A stretch of 64,000 bases of DNA from Heloderma charlesbogerti (taxonomy: Eukaryota; Chordata; Lepidosauria; Squamata; Helodermatidae): contig JANEZZ010002877.1 of the NCBI GenBank assembly GCA_026122225.1, positions 2,480,001 to 2,544,000 of the forward strand, given 5' to 3'. Below the pieces are notes generated by a model, which saw nothing but the letters and a program-made list of their open reading frames with translations, ran no database searches and was not told the origin of the DNA. A program made the translations under genes and the position numbers. Position 1 is the stretch's first letter; every line of letters begins with the position of its first letter. Shown piece by piece: positions 12,710-25,290 of this stretch.

Positions 12710-13162
12710 TCATGCTTTGTAGGTGTTCTTGTGTGACACCATTATTTGTGCTTCCAATAACCGATGACTAGCAAAATATCCTCCATTGGGCAGGGCATGT
12801 GTATTGGAAGGATATCTAGGAGGCGCGTCGATCCTCTCTGGGATTCTTTTAAGTGTGGGCCAGGCCAGAGCTGGAGAGTAGCTGGAGACCTTTCCTGACA
12901 GGAGTGAATGGTAACCATTCATGTGTATGGCAGAAAACAAAGGGATGAACTTGGTGACACCATTGAGGCAGGAACTAATCCTGGTAAATCTCCAGCCATT
13001 GCAATACAATTCTCGAGACACCACCCTGGATTTAATTTCATAGTCTCCTTGGTGGTAATTGATATTTGTCAGGTTATGTATAAGGTTTGCACAAAATGTG
13101 TTCTTGCATCTATCATCTCCTGAAGTTGGGTCATTGCACTGTTTTTCTACACACAAGGTCAT
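12710..13162 (-). other. Unexplained 150-codon antisense open frame
   Basis: An ATG-initiated frame of 150 codons on the strand opposite PIK3CB. Its composition is unlike the repeat-derived frames: NLTNINYHQGDYEIKSR, then GVTKFIPLFSAIHMNG, then PPRYPSNTHALPNGGYFAS. No domain is recognised. It could be a fragment of a processed pseudogene or chance. There is no promoter or splice evidence, so it is not called as a gene. Confidence 0.25.
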
Positions 13163-13189
13163 TTCTTCTCCAAACCATCACTTTATTTC

Positions 13190-13465
13190 ATTTTCTAAAA
13201 TGATATTTCATTTTGTTGCCCCAGAAGCACTCCAAGGCAGCTAACAACATTTAAAAACAGAAAATCCAAAACAATCAAACAGCAACAAAACCAGCAACAA
13301 AACCAGTAGAAAGAAAAACCTAATACAAGGACCAGGGAGGGAGTCCTTTTTTACACCCAGATAGAATCCCAAATGTCCCCTGAAACAATATAGCCTTCAC
13401 CTGATTTCAGAAGGCTAACAGCAAAGGAGCAGGAGCAAACTTCCACCAAGAGGGAGTTCCAAAGC
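13190..13465 (-). repeat. Unclassified dispersed repeat
   Basis: An A-rich block around AACAGCAACAAAACCAG is followed by CTTCACCTGATTTCAGAAGG and GGGAGTTCCAAAG. The layout matches the copies at 2,735, 14,815 and 62,275. Confidence 0.4.
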
Positions 13466-13483
13466 TTTGATGCCACTATAGCT

Positions 13484-13608
13484 GAGGTGGGGAACCTGTG
13501 GCCATCCAAACGTTGTCGGACATCAACTCCCATCAGCCCCATGCAACATTGCTGATAGTCATGTCTTATGGGAGTCACAAACAACGTCTGGTGGGCCACA
13601 GGTTTCCC
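13484..13608. repeat. Foldback hAT-like MITE, copy 5
   Basis: Inverted arms GGTGGGGAACCTGTGGCC and GGGCCACAGGTTTCCC surround a GACATCAACTCCCATCAGCC core. The termini are diverged and no target duplication is clear. Confidence 0.7.
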
Positions 13609-14550
13609 TTCCGGGCAATCCCCCACCATATTTCAGATTGTGAAGGGACCTGAAGCAAGGCCTTTGACAAAGGTCTTAAAGACTGGGTAGGTTACTTTAG
13701 TTATCCTGGACTCAGGCCATTTTTTTGTGTCTCAAATATGCTATAGCCTGTTATCTCTCAATAATAAACTTAGTTAAGATTACCCCCTCCCAAATCTATC
13801 CTTTTATGTAAGGATTTCAGATCATTGTCCTGATTAATTATATAGTCAAATTATGCTGAGTTAACTCAACAATGTTGAGTTAAATGAGGAAGTTCCTGTT
13901 GCCGTAGATCACTGAACCATGGCACAAACACGGTTTGGTACTTGGATATTAAGAAATAAGTTAAAGGCTAATAATTTAATTTTGTCTGCTTGACTGACAG
14001 AAACCCAGCTTCTCAGTGTAATCTTTTTTTTTCATTCTAGTGAGATAACAAGCCCATTCAGACACAAATGAAACAGATAAAGCCCAAACCTTTGTGAGTC
14101 TAAGGAAAAAGTAGATCACAGCGACAGTATTTGGGACTGTTCTAAGTAAGCATAGTTTGTTTGATATAGGAAAATATGAGCGAAGAGGGAAAGGGCAAAG
14201 GAGTGGCAACATTAAAGCAATCCTCACCTCATCAACTAGACTAGGGACATGACTTGTACAAGGCCTTGCACAGCCAAAAGGTGTGTTACATCAATGCAAG
14301 TCTGTTTCAACTGATTCAGTCGCCCCCATCTGTCTGCAGTGTATGCAACAACCCATGTAGAGTGGTTATATATTCCAGTTGCCCGATCTACAAAGCCCTT
14401 ATCAGCACATAGCTGCTTTTCTATGGACATTGTGTTTGTAGACATGCTACTGAAAATAACTGTAGTTAATTCCTTCACACTTGCCCCTATTTTCATGTTG
14501 GGGAGCACCAGACATAAAGTGTAGGTCTAAATCCACTCTGAATCACCTCT

Positions 14551-14632
14551 AAGGCTGCAATCCTAGCATGTTTAGATAGAAAGAAGGACTTTTTTTCTGT
14601 CTAAATATGCATAGGATTGTGCCCTAAGCTGC
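14551..14632. repeat. Small palindromic MITE (GCAATCCTA-ended)
   Basis: Begins GGCTGCAATCCTAGCATG and ends GCATAGGATTGTGCCC. The interior is itself inverted (TTTAGATAGAAAG and CTGTCTAAAT). Same end type as the element at 42,965. Confidence 0.65.
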
Positions 14633-14814
14633 TTATTCCATTGCTAAACTTCTGTCAGGATGTTTCTAGATACTCAAATTTGTTTGAGCCCCAGATTGAA
14701 TAGATAGCTATCTGTATTTCTTCCTCTATTGTGGTCTTGGTAATAATATTTTAATTTTAAACAAATAAGCAGACTGAATTGTCTATATTATATTACAGTG
14801 ATGGATAGCTCATG

Positions 14815-15430
14815 TTCCAAATTGCCGCAGCATTATTTATTTTTTCTCAGGAAAAAAGCTCAAGGCATCGTACAACAAAAATTAAAACACAAAACATTTA
14901 ATTTTTTAAAAAAAGAGATAAGAACAACTAACAATAAATTACTACAACCTTTAAAAAACCTTAAATGCTACAGTATGCATCTGCATGAAGAATATTTTTA
15001 TTGAGCTCCATATTTTATTTTATTACATTTCTGTACTACCCAATAGCCAAAGCCCCCTGGGCAATTCACAACAATTAAAACCCTAAAATACAACATGATA
15101 AGATAACAATATAAAAGTTTAAACCTACAGTTTAAAATTAAAACCAGATTAAAACCAGATTAAAACCTAGCAGTAATGCAAATATTTAAAACACATTAAC
15201 AGATTTAAATCAACAGAAACTGAAAGACTAACATGTCTGGGAAAATAGCAAGGTCTTCACCCAGCACTGAAAAGAGTACAACGTCAGTGCCAGGCAAGAC
15301 TTTCTGGGAAGCTCATTCCACCACCAGGGTGCCACAACAGAAAAGCCCCCTTCCTGGTAGCCACCCACCTCACTTCCTTTGGCAGGGCTCCTGGAGAAGG
15401 ACTGCTGAAGGCGATCTTAAGGTCCAGGCA
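14815..15430 (-). repeat. Dispersed repeat, A-rich head with conserved body (possibly two copies)
   Basis: Two A-rich heads (about 14,830 and 15,020) precede a body with AAGGTCTTCACCCAGCACTG, GGGAAGCTCATTCCACCACC and CCACAACAGAAAAGCCC. An open frame runs across it (15,233-15,724), but the matching blocks elsewhere in the window show that this is repeat sequence, not a gene. Confidence 0.45.
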
Positions 15431-16995
15431 GGTATATATGGGAAGAGACGATCCTTCCCATTCTATTGTGGTGTGAATTGTGTAATCCTAGTAGTAGTGG
15501 AGGTTGCAGGGGTAGTTGTCAGCCCCAATGTCCCCTGCAACCTTTCTTGCTTAAAACATAAAAAAAAAAAAAAAAACTATAGAAGGAAGTGCTTCGTGCT
15601 TCACACCAAACTGGAACACCAAAAAGGGCAGTGTGGCAACTGGCACTTCACTCTGCTGTTGGGGATTGGAGGCCACAGTAGCTTGTCTACCTCAGTTCCC
15701 AAGTTATTAAAAAGAAAGAAATAGGAATGAAATAGGAAGAATAAAGAGGCTTTTTATAGATGCCTTCAGTAATAATCCTAAAATGGCATTGGTTACTCCT
15801 CAGCCTCGCAGCACTGACTCATGTTCATTTTGTTATCTGCTATCCTACTGAGTCCTGCATCATCTGCTTTGCCTCCTTGCCTACAGTCCTTACAGGATTA
15901 TGTTGGGCATAACTTAATAAGATTCTAATATTTCTTTTCTTATTTTTAATCTGTTTTCTTATTCATTGTTTCATCTCGGTAACTGTGCAAGGCTTGAAAT
16001 GTTGGTTGCTACTGTTCACATTGTTTTATAAAGATACAAATTGTATTCCTGACACACCAGATGGTGAACTTGAGCTCATCTCTTAAATATTTTTGGTAGG
16101 AGTTTAACAAACAGAATGAATTTCAGGCACACAGCAATAGCCCACACAGATAAGAGACATTTAAAAACAAGTGACCTATCAGGCAAATATGCAATGCATG
16201 AGAAGGTTCTCGTCTCTGATATCAGAAGAATTTAAAGAAGATAGATTCATTCAGGAAGTATATTAATTTCTTCAGGATAAACAAATATGTGCTTATTTGC
16301 TCTGAAGTCAAGTATTGATTTACCATCAGTTTGGAAACAGGAAAAATATTTGGAGATCATTTTTTTATTTTACAAATAAGCTATTTGGCTCCCTACACTG
16401 GCAGCTGTCAAAAAAAGTTGATCAGGAGTTTTGGATTTGCTGCCTCCCTTTTGAAAAGTGGAACCTATAAATCCAGCCGAGCCCACACACCTCGTTTGGC
16501 AATCAGCAGTGAGTTTGGGATACTTATTAGAAATGCTGTCTCTGATTCACTCTTATCTGGGGTTGCCTTTAGGAAATGGAAGAGGATGAGGCTGTATGTA
16601 AAGGTTACTTCTAAAATCTCACAGGAAATGGACCACAGTGAAGGAATGGGCTGAAATCAACTCCAGCAGGGACCTTTGTACATACTTTGAGTGCAGTGCT
16701 AAGATCTACAAGGAAGATTTAAGTTGGCCGGAACCGTCAGGAGTGATGAGATAGGTGTTTCTCCAGGTTGCTGAAAACAAGGGGTTACACATGTTTTGTA
16801 ACGTCTGCTCCCTCTTATTCACACGATGTCACTGATCCATAGAGCCAGGAGAGAATTCAGGGGCCTCACAGTTTAGCTTTTGCTGTAGGGATTCCTCAAC
16901 ATTTAACCAACCAAAAAGATAATTATCCAAGCTTTTCTTAAAAACCTCCAAATGAGGGTGTCTGCATGTTGTTAAAACAGTCCTTGGTCTAAGAT

Positions 16996-17125
16996 GGCAT
17001 TCTCCAACCTGGGGCCCTCCAGATGTGTTGGACTATAACTCTTATCCCCAGCCATTGGCCATGCTGGCTAGGGGGAACGATGGGTATTGTAATCCAACAC
17101 AACTGGTTGGAGGAGGTGGGTCTAA
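16996..17125. repeat. Foldback hAT-like MITE, copy 6
   Basis: Arms CTCCAACCTGGGGCCCTCC and GGTTGGAGGAGG flank the TTGGACTATAACTC core and its inverse GTAATCCAACAC. Confidence 0.75.
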
Positions 17126-18324
17126 GAAAATGACAGCATCCAAGCCCACACTCTCCACAGGGAGAGAAGCAGAATAAAGTTTGCAAACCAGCCTGTGATA
17201 ATTAGAACTCTGTATTTTTATAATTTACTGAGAAAGTGGAATTCTCTGCCTAGGAATTAATCTCTTAAAAACACCGGCTGCTTGGATATTCTTCTCTAGC
17301 AAATTTTTGAAGCTAAGGAGTCTGCTGAAATATGTACCTTCAATGTACCTGCCAACTCAAATAGACTTGTTCAGCATCCTGAGGAATATTAGTATCCTGC
17401 TGCATTACCCAAAATAACCCACTGCAATGAGGAACAAGGCTGCCAGTTGTTGTGACTCAGTCTCCACAGATAGGGGGCTCACTTTGCTAATACCTCCAAA
17501 GCATTGGGGCCTTGAGCTAAAAAAATCCCAAGTAATTTGAAGATAGTAAAGGAGGCCATGCACAGTATCTGATGAATGGATCAGAGGATTGTCTGCCTGA
17601 CAATCCATGCCTTCAGTCCACTGGTGCTTCATTGCTATGTCCTCTTTCAGCCAATTTTGATAGTGATGTCTATAAAGGGACTGCAGAGTTGTGGCATTTG
17701 AGTAGCTTTAATAAACTCATTTGTCACTTTTTTGTTCATTTTTATATATGGGCTCTCTGTCTTCAACAGTTGTCTGACAGGCAGAAATTCAACAACTGTT
17801 CTTTCAGCATAGAGAAGGTGCTGTGTAAAGCTTCACCTGTTGGATTTTTTTCATGCCATTTTAGCCATTAAAAGGCTAGGTCCTCTACTAAGAAAAAGAG
17901 GGCAACACTTTGTGCAGCAGCATACTGACCAATCAGGCACTTTTTCAGAAAAGCACCAAATTTACACCAGTTGTGGACTAATACATAGTGATCATTTGAT
18001 ATCAGATATGAAGGCATGTGGTATTGCATATCCACAGCCAATTGAGCATGATAAAACACAGTGCTCAGTCAGCTACCACATGCCTCCATATCAGAAAACA
18101 ATCACCATGTATTATTCTAACACTGGTATAGATTTGGTATTTTTATGAAAAAGCATATAATCATTGTAAAAAATTGAGCTACACCACTCACTATAATACT
18201 GAACAAGGATTTCAATTTTTTAAGTGGCAAGTTTGTGGTAAGGAAATACATAGTGAGTAAATAAATGTATTTTAAGGAACTGCAGTCCCTAGAAACCCAC
18301 TAGATGTTGGTTTTGTTTTGGCAC

Positions 18325-18575
18325 CAAGTTAAAACATGGCTTTTCACCAAAGCCTTTAAGGACTAATTAAATTCCCTAAAGTTGTACACTGTTTTAACTG
18401 TTACATTGTTTTAGTTTTTTAAATTGATATTAGCATGTTCAGTGGTTTAATATGCTTTTAGCTGTTTAAATTATTTATTGTTTATACTGCTTAAATTGAT
18501 TTTATCTGTACACAGCCCTGAGATCTTAATGATACAGGGTGGGATACAATGTTTTAAATAAATAAGTAAATGAAA
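18325..18575 (+). mobile_element. L2-like LINE 3' end
   Basis: Starts within a decayed ORF2 tail (AAAACATGGCTTTTCACC) and runs through a T-rich 3' region to GGGTGGGATACAATG and a short AAATAAATAAG tail. The order is typical of L2/CR1-group LINE ends in reptiles. The subfamily is not determined. Confidence 0.6.
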
Positions 18576-19651
18576 TAGAAGCACACAGGCACAGGATCAG
18601 GGGTAAACAATATAGACAGTTGTAAATCTAATAGATTTTATTGGCCTGAGTGATATCATAGCCAGGCTCTTCAGAGAAACAAATGATCAAATTATTAAGT
18701 TCTGTGTGATGTTAGCAGTTGACTCCTGAACAGCCTCTTTCCCACCCTGCTCTGTGAAGGCAAAATTGAATGTATGCATTGAGGAGACTAATAAACAAAA
18801 GCTGTGGCCATGAAAACAAAGGCGTTTATTTTAAGCCTGTGGACATATGTAAAGGGGAGTTATACACTCAAACATGTATTCTGACATAACAAAAGCACTA
18901 AACCACATTGCATGTATTTGAAAGAGGTACAGCTTGAACTGATAGGTGAAACCTTTGTGGACTTCGAGGGACATCACAGAAGTAATACATTGCAGCAGGG
19001 AAATAGCAGTCATTTCTCAGGATGGCTTATAGATCTGTCAGTAGTAGTCTTTATATAGTTCTTTGATAGGGACAAAAGAATCCCACTGACAGATGTTGAG
19101 GGCAAGGATGAGGTGGACAGGGCCCTGAGGATTTGTCCTCTGCTTGACTCCTGTCAAACTGCCTCTCTGACGAGGATGTTTTTTCCTCCAGTTGTGAGCA
19201 TCCCATCCTCAGGGGGCTGAGCCGCTTTCATCATTGCCTGCTTTTGAAGGGGAAGTTGTTGGAAGTGTGCCCAGTGAAAACTGCAAGTAAGGGTGGGTTG
19301 AAATGTCATGGAAGTACAGCAGGCAGCAGCATCACAGTTTAACCTAACTAAACCTGCCTAAAGTTTCTCATGTTGTGATTAGGGCTTGAAAGTGCCTCCT
19401 AATCTCATGACAGCAGGAATTTCAGATGTGCAACTTCTGGACTGAGGAGTGGGATTGGCATTTTTAATTGCATGGGGAAATGTTGGATTGAGCGGTATAG
19501 AAAGCTTAGAAAAGTAGACACAGCCTAGAGGGGACATACACTGGAATCTGTACTCAGCTTGTTTGAAAACTAAACTGGCGGATGAAACCTGGGTTGGCCG
19601 TTCTACATTAAAGTTCAGAAAGTGGATAGAGAAACATTTTTCTCTGTCAGA

Positions 19652-20044
19652 ACCCAGGGTCACCCCATGAAGCTCATTGGTGGGAGATTCAGAGCAGAAA
19701 AAAGGAAGTACTTCTTCATGCAGCGCATTGTCAAAACTGTAGAATCCGCTACCACCAGATGAAGCGATGGCCACTAATTTGGGTGGCTTTAAAAGGGGAT
19801 TAGACAAATTAATGGAGGATAAGGCCATCAATGCCTACTAGTTATGAAAGCTATCTATTGCCTCCAGTATCAGAGGCTGTGTGCCACTGTATAACAGTTG
19901 CTGAGGAACATCACTGGGAGGGTGCTGTTGCACTCATATCCTATTTGTGGGTTTCCCACAGGCAGTTGTTTGGATACTGTGTAAACAAAATACTGGTCTA
20001 GATGGACCCTTAGACTGATCCAGCATGACTCTTCATATGTTCTG
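19652..20044 (+). mobile_element. CR1-group LINE 3' end with ORF2 C-terminal remnant
   Basis: Same family and order as 9,748-10,122: GGTCACCCCATGAAGCTC, a WNSLP-type coding remnant (here with AGAATCCGCTACC), TTTAAAAGGGGATTAGAC, GTTTCCCACAGGCAG and GACTGATCCAGCATGAC. Confidence 0.75.
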
Positions 20045-21125
20045 ATATTCTTGGGTGGTTGAATAAAAACTTTGGATTGTTTTAACTTTGCAGTGACCAT
20101 TGGTTTCAAACAAACAAATCGAACTGAAACTGGCTTTGTGTGTGTGTGTGTGGGGGGGTATTTGATATTTTTTTTAAGGAATGTTTTACTGTCTATAGGA
20201 GATGGTTGTTTTCTTGAATATCAGGCTGATGTGGGCATTTTTGTTTTGTGTTGTTTTTCTGTCTTATTCTTTTATTATTTTGAATCCTCCACAAAAGCCA
20301 GTTTAATGTGTTTCAATGTATACCTTACTCTGTATGCTCAAAGTTTTAAAAACTTTCTCCCGCTCCAGGCAATCCTGCCATCTTTTATTCCCTCCCTCCC
20401 TAGTCTTTCTTAAGCATTGTGATACTGTTTTACAGGCATACAGATGAAATGTATGTCCCAAACAAATACCTTTTCCAATACCATGGAACACACCCAATCC
20501 AAAGATTGAAAACATCTTCCTTCAACTCAGCCATCCCCCCTGTCCATTTTCCTGAACCCAAATGCCTCATCCATCTACAGTGTCACTCAGTTCCTTCCTT
20601 GCTAAACTAGCAGCCTCACTATTGGCTAGCAGCCTCAGCACTGACTCCCCAATTGGCCTCCAAACAGTCGGCACACTTGAAGCTGCTTCACGCTTAAAGA
20701 ACAAGGAGTATCTTGAGTTTAAATTACAAGATCCATAGGTGGTGCAGTCAATTGTGAATGGTGCTCATGCATTTAAATTCTGATTTCCTCCCACAAAACA
20801 CTCAGAGGTGGCAGTTGCATAAGGATCAGAGCCTTGCTTCTGTGTATATTGTAGGGAATCCCTTTAATAGAGGCGTGCATCCTTTTTCTTTAACATGTTT
20901 TGCCAATGTATAGCTAGTTACAGCAGCTTAGAAATAAATAAAGGAAATAGTGCCATCTGTTGTCAGAATACTAGAAGTTCAAGACCATGAATTTTCTAAC
21001 CTTTGTTTATGAAATGATGAACTCGGGCAACATATTGATTCATTAAATCTTGGAAATCCATCTTTCAAATTAACCTATATGTTTGTCCCTAAAACCCTTT
21101 AGGCATATTTCTGACTCACTTATAA

Positions 21126-21311
<186 letters not shown>

Positions 21312-22188
21312 TAAGCTGTAATCTCTTAATTTACCGTTAACTTAGTTTTTTAGCAAATCATTGGCATTTCACTGTTCATAGAAATAGACTTGTTGGGTCA
21401 ATGGGCCATGGGTTATTTGAGGGTTGTTTCCCCCTCAAACAATCCATGCTACCTGGGGATGGACAACATGACAAGCCATGCCCAGGTGGATAATGAGGTG
21501 AATGCACCCATTTAGTGCCACCAATTTCGACAAGCTACTGTGGCTTAAATAAGCCACCGTGGCTTGTTTTGATCATGCAAACCAGGTCACAGACACAACG
21601 AGCTGCATATGTAGTGTAGTGCAGTGCAATATACAGTGTCACATACTTTGGACTGGACTTGAGACCTCCTTTCCAAAAAGGTTGGCCCATGCATGTTTTA
21701 AGTGGCTTGTGCCATAGTTTCTCAAGCCATGCAAATGTTGTATTACGTTGATATAAAATGTGCAAGATAACAATGTGAAAAGTAAAATGAGTAGTCCAGG
21801 CACTGGTAGAAACCTAAACCCTGATCAAGCATACATTTCTCCTCCCCCTACCAAAGACACTCTAACAGAGTGTTGAGAGGCACGTTCGTTTAGGGTACTG
21901 AGAAATTTAACCTCTCTATCATAACTGAAACATGTGTTTATCCAGTCAATATGGGGGTAATTGAAGTCACCTATTATTACAACACTTCCTTGTTTGAATG
22001 CCTCCTTGATTTTATTTTCCAATTCAAGATCACCCTGAGTGTTCTGATCCAGAGAACAATAGCAATTATTCTCTGGACCAGTACTAAATTACTTTTTGGA
22101 ACCATTGTCACACACAGCACTTCTGTGGATGAGTCTCCCCCCTTTAGGGTTTCTAGTCTGCTTGAAACCATGCCCTCTTTAATATACA

Positions 22189-23182
22189 GAGTGACACTGG
22201 CTGCATTCAGATGTCACTTTAAGCCATGCTGGTTTAATAAGAAACTCACAGTAGCTTAGTTTTGAAATAGTCCATGATGCCCCGCCACACGACCGGGCTA
22301 ATAAGCTGCTGTGTGTAGCTTATTAAACCACTGTGCCTAATCTGACCCATCCCCTGTCCCCCACCCCACTGCAGTCTTCCCACCCAAGCAGTGGCGCTGT
22401 TTCACCCATTCATTCCATCACAGCAGGGGCTACAAGGAGCGAAATCCTGGTGTGCACCAAAAAGGGGGTGGCACAAATAAACCTTTGGAACTTTGCAGGA
22501 TCGGGACCAAACTTGACACACAGCCTCTCCTAGTTGAGAGGCACCTGATGCACCATCAAAACCCTGTGCAGTTACCCCAGAGGAGGGAAAATCTGGGGTG
22601 CACCAAAAAGGGGCTAGTACAAATAAACCCTTGGAAGTTTTCAGGATCTGGACAGAAGTTCATAGGCAGCCTCACACATGCGCAAAACGCTCAACTGTGC
22701 ACTTCCCTTATAGTCTTTGCTGGCATAGCTGCCTTTAAGTGTTCCCAATCTTACTAAAGCGCTTTAGCGCTAAAGAGGAATTGTGCATCCCCTCCCCAGA
22801 CATTGCTAGCATAGATGCCTCTGTTTCCAAATGCGCATTTCCCCCTATGGACGCTGCTAGCTTAGTTGCTTTAATGTGTTCCCAAAAGCACTAAAGCCCA
22901 GGAGGAGCAGAGTGGTAGCAATCTGAACCAGTCTTGTCGCACAATTCTCTAGGCCACCGAAATAACCCACGGTGACTGTCAGACGACACAGTAACCCACG
23001 ATGGTTAAATAGGATCTACTGGAGACTGTGGGTTATCAGAGTGGGTTATTTTGGCTTAATAAGCCATCGTAGTTTAAATAATTCTTGACAGAGGACGTGA
23101 TAACCCACAATGGGTTAAATAAGCCATCGTGGCTTATTGAACCCATCGTGGGGTAGCACGTTGTCTGAATCTAGTCACTCTG
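22189..23182. mobile_element. Putative non-autonomous DNA transposon, about 1 kb
   Basis: The left end CAGAGTGACACTGGCTGCAT and the right end (TTGTCTGAATCTAGTCACTCTG, spanning 23,161-23,182) are imperfect inverted copies. Subterminal AATAAGCCATCGTGG and ACCCACGATGG motifs recur in both orientations. The interior carries two copies of a CTGGGGTGCACCAAAAAGG unit about 145 bp apart. No transposase frame is present. The superfamily is uncertain. Confidence 0.5.
22445..22672 (+). repeat. Two-copy tandem repeat inside the 22-23 kb element
   Basis: Units starting near 22,450 and 22,596 share GGTGCACCAAAAAGG, GCACAAATAAAC/TACAAATAAACC and GGATCGGGACC/GGATCTGGACA blocks in the same order, a period of roughly 145 bp. 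Confidence 0.65.
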
Positions 23183-23724
23183 TCCAGTATGCCCATCCCT
23201 GTCCTTCCCATAGAGTTTATATCCAGAAATGACAGTTTCCCACTGGTTCTCTCTATTCAATCAGGTTTCCATTATGCCCTCTATATCAAGGTTCACCTTT
23301 AAAACTAGGCACTACAACTTCCGTGTTGATGTATGACTCTTGTGTGACGCTTTGCTAGAATACTCTTCTGCATTAGTGCTGTGAAATTCCCAGGATTTTC
23401 TGCCACTCTGTGTAGGCTTCTAAATATCTTGGAATATAATTCTAAGCAACAAAGCATGTGCAGACACACAAGGAAAATACACAGGTGTGTTGTAGCAGTG
23501 CATGTTACGCATGTAAATTACAGTCACACATCACTCTGCAGCTTAGCCCCTCTCCCAGCTGGAAAAATTCCTGGGATGCCCATGCTCCCTGCTGCAGCAG
23601 CTCAGCTGTCCTGCTTTTCTCTTTCCTTCCCTTTTTCAAACCTTGGAGGGGGCTCGACTCAGCTCTTTGGGGGGCTAGATTGGGCTCTCCTCCCTAACAA
23701 AGTGGTTGCTTCTGGCTGGCATAT

Positions 23725-24004
23725 GTTGTTGTTCAGTCGTGTCCGACTCTTTGTGACCCCATGGACCATAGCACGCCAGGCCTTCCTGTCCTCCACTCTC
23801 TCCCGGGGTGTGCTCAAGTTCATATTAATTGCATCGGTGATGCTATCTAGCCATCTCATCCTCTGCCGTCCCCTTCTCCTTTTGCCTTCAGTCTTTCCCA
23901 GCATCAGGGTCTTTTCCAGGGAGTTTTCTCTTCGCATTAGGTGGCCAAAATATTTGAGCTTCAGTTTCAGTATCTGTCCTTCCAATGAGCAGTCAGGGTT
24001 GACT
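23725..24004 (-). mobile_element. BovB LINE, 5'-truncated (280 bp) with 10-bp TSD
   Basis: Contains only the last 280 bp of BovB, antisense to PIK3CB, with the TTGTTGTTCAGTCGTGTCCG 3' tail on the left. GCTGGCATAT is repeated at 23,715-23,724 and 24,005-24,014, the target duplication made by target-primed reverse transcription. The coding remnant gives FGHLMRRENSLEKTLMLGK and MRWLDSITDAINMN. Confidence 0.93.
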
Positions 24005-24621
24005 GCTGGCATATACCAGAGAGCAAAGTGCAGCACCAATTCCAATGTTGCAACTATGCACCATTTTAATTTAAAACATTTCCCTCAGATGAGAGTGACA
24101 GCATACTCAGCCAAACAGACTCCACTTTTCAGGTCACACAGCCAATGAGGGCACTGTATCAGTGATGGACGTTGTGAGGAGTCCTCATTGCTGTGTGACC
24201 AGAAAGGTGGAGCTCATGGCTACTGTTGCTCCTTCAAGACAAATGTTTGAAGTCAAATAGGGTTCCAAGTGTATCATTTAGCATCTGCCCAGCTCGCCGC
24301 TTCTGTGGCATTGTTTGGGGCCACTGAGAGAGAGATGGGGAGAGGGAGAGGAGGTGGAAATGTGTTTGGGAGCTGTTAGCAGCCCGCAGACCTTGCAGTG
24401 AAGAACAGTGTGCTAGGAGGTTCTTGTACAAACGTATAGTAAACCCATAATGTGTCACTAATAGAGAGGTAAAATTTCTGGAAATTTTGAGGCCACGGAA
24501 AAAACTTTTTTTTTCTGAGGAGATTTGGGAAAAAATGGAAATGTTGTAAAAAATTGAAAAATAAGCAATACTTATTTTTTAGCGCTCCTTACAGATCTAA
24601 AGTCATGTTGTTTCTTTAAGA

Positions 24622-24757
24622 CAGCCTTCTCCAATCTGGTGCCCTCGAGAAATTTTGGACTTCAGCTCCCATCAGCTTTAGGTAGCATGGCTAATGGCCA
24701 GGAATGTTGGGCATTGTAGCCCAAAACATCTGGAGGGCACCAAGTTGGGGAGGGCTG
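24622..24757. repeat. Foldback hAT-like MITE, copy 7
   Basis: CAGCCTTCTCCAATCTGG at the left pairs with CCAAGTTGGGGAGGGCTG at the right. The core is GACTTCAGCTCCCATCAG and its inverse is GCATTGTAGCCC. Confidence 0.8.
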
Positions 24758-24806
24758 GTATAGGAACATCAAGTTCCTATAGTTATTTAATTTAATGTTA
24801 TTTATT

Positions 24807-25290
24807 TGTGTGTGTGTGTGTGTGTGTTGTTTATTCGGTCAGTCACTTCCAACTCTTCGTGACTTCATGGACCAGCCTATGCCAGAGCTTCCTGTCGGCC
24901 GTCGCCACCCCCAGCTTCCCCAAGGTCAAGCCCGTCACCTCTAGAATATCATCCATCCATCTTGCCCTTGGTCGGCCCCTCTTCCTTTTGCCTTCCACTT
25001 TCCCTAGCATCAGCATCTTCTCCAGGGTATCCTGTCTTCTCATGATGTGGCCAAAGTACTTCAGTTTTGTCTTTAATATCCTTCCCTCAAGTGAGCATTC
25101 TGGCTTTATTTCCTGGAGTATGGACTGGTTTGATCTTCTTGCAGTCCAAGGCACTCTCAGAATTTTCCTCCAGCACCACAGTTCAAAAGCATCTATCTTC
25201 CTTTGCTCAGCCTTCCTTATGGTCCAGCTCTTGCAGCCATAGGTTACTATGGGGAATACCTTTGCTTTAACTATGCGGACCTTTATATTT
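24807..25290 (-). mobile_element. Diverged RTE-clade LINE, 5'-truncated
   Basis: The minus-strand frame 25,154-24,843 reads WTARRSNQSILQEIKPECSL, LKYFGHIMRRQDTLEKMLML and GKRKRGRPRARWMDD. These blocks align with BovB but are clearly diverged from the four BovB copies here, so this is a different RTE lineage. Its 3' side ends in a CA/GT microsatellite (24,807-24,827) that may have grown from the element tail. No target duplication was found. Confidence 0.8.

Noticed and set aside
15233..15724. 163-codon + strand frame
   Set aside because: Coincides with a dispersed repeat body that recurs elsewhere in the window in other frames.
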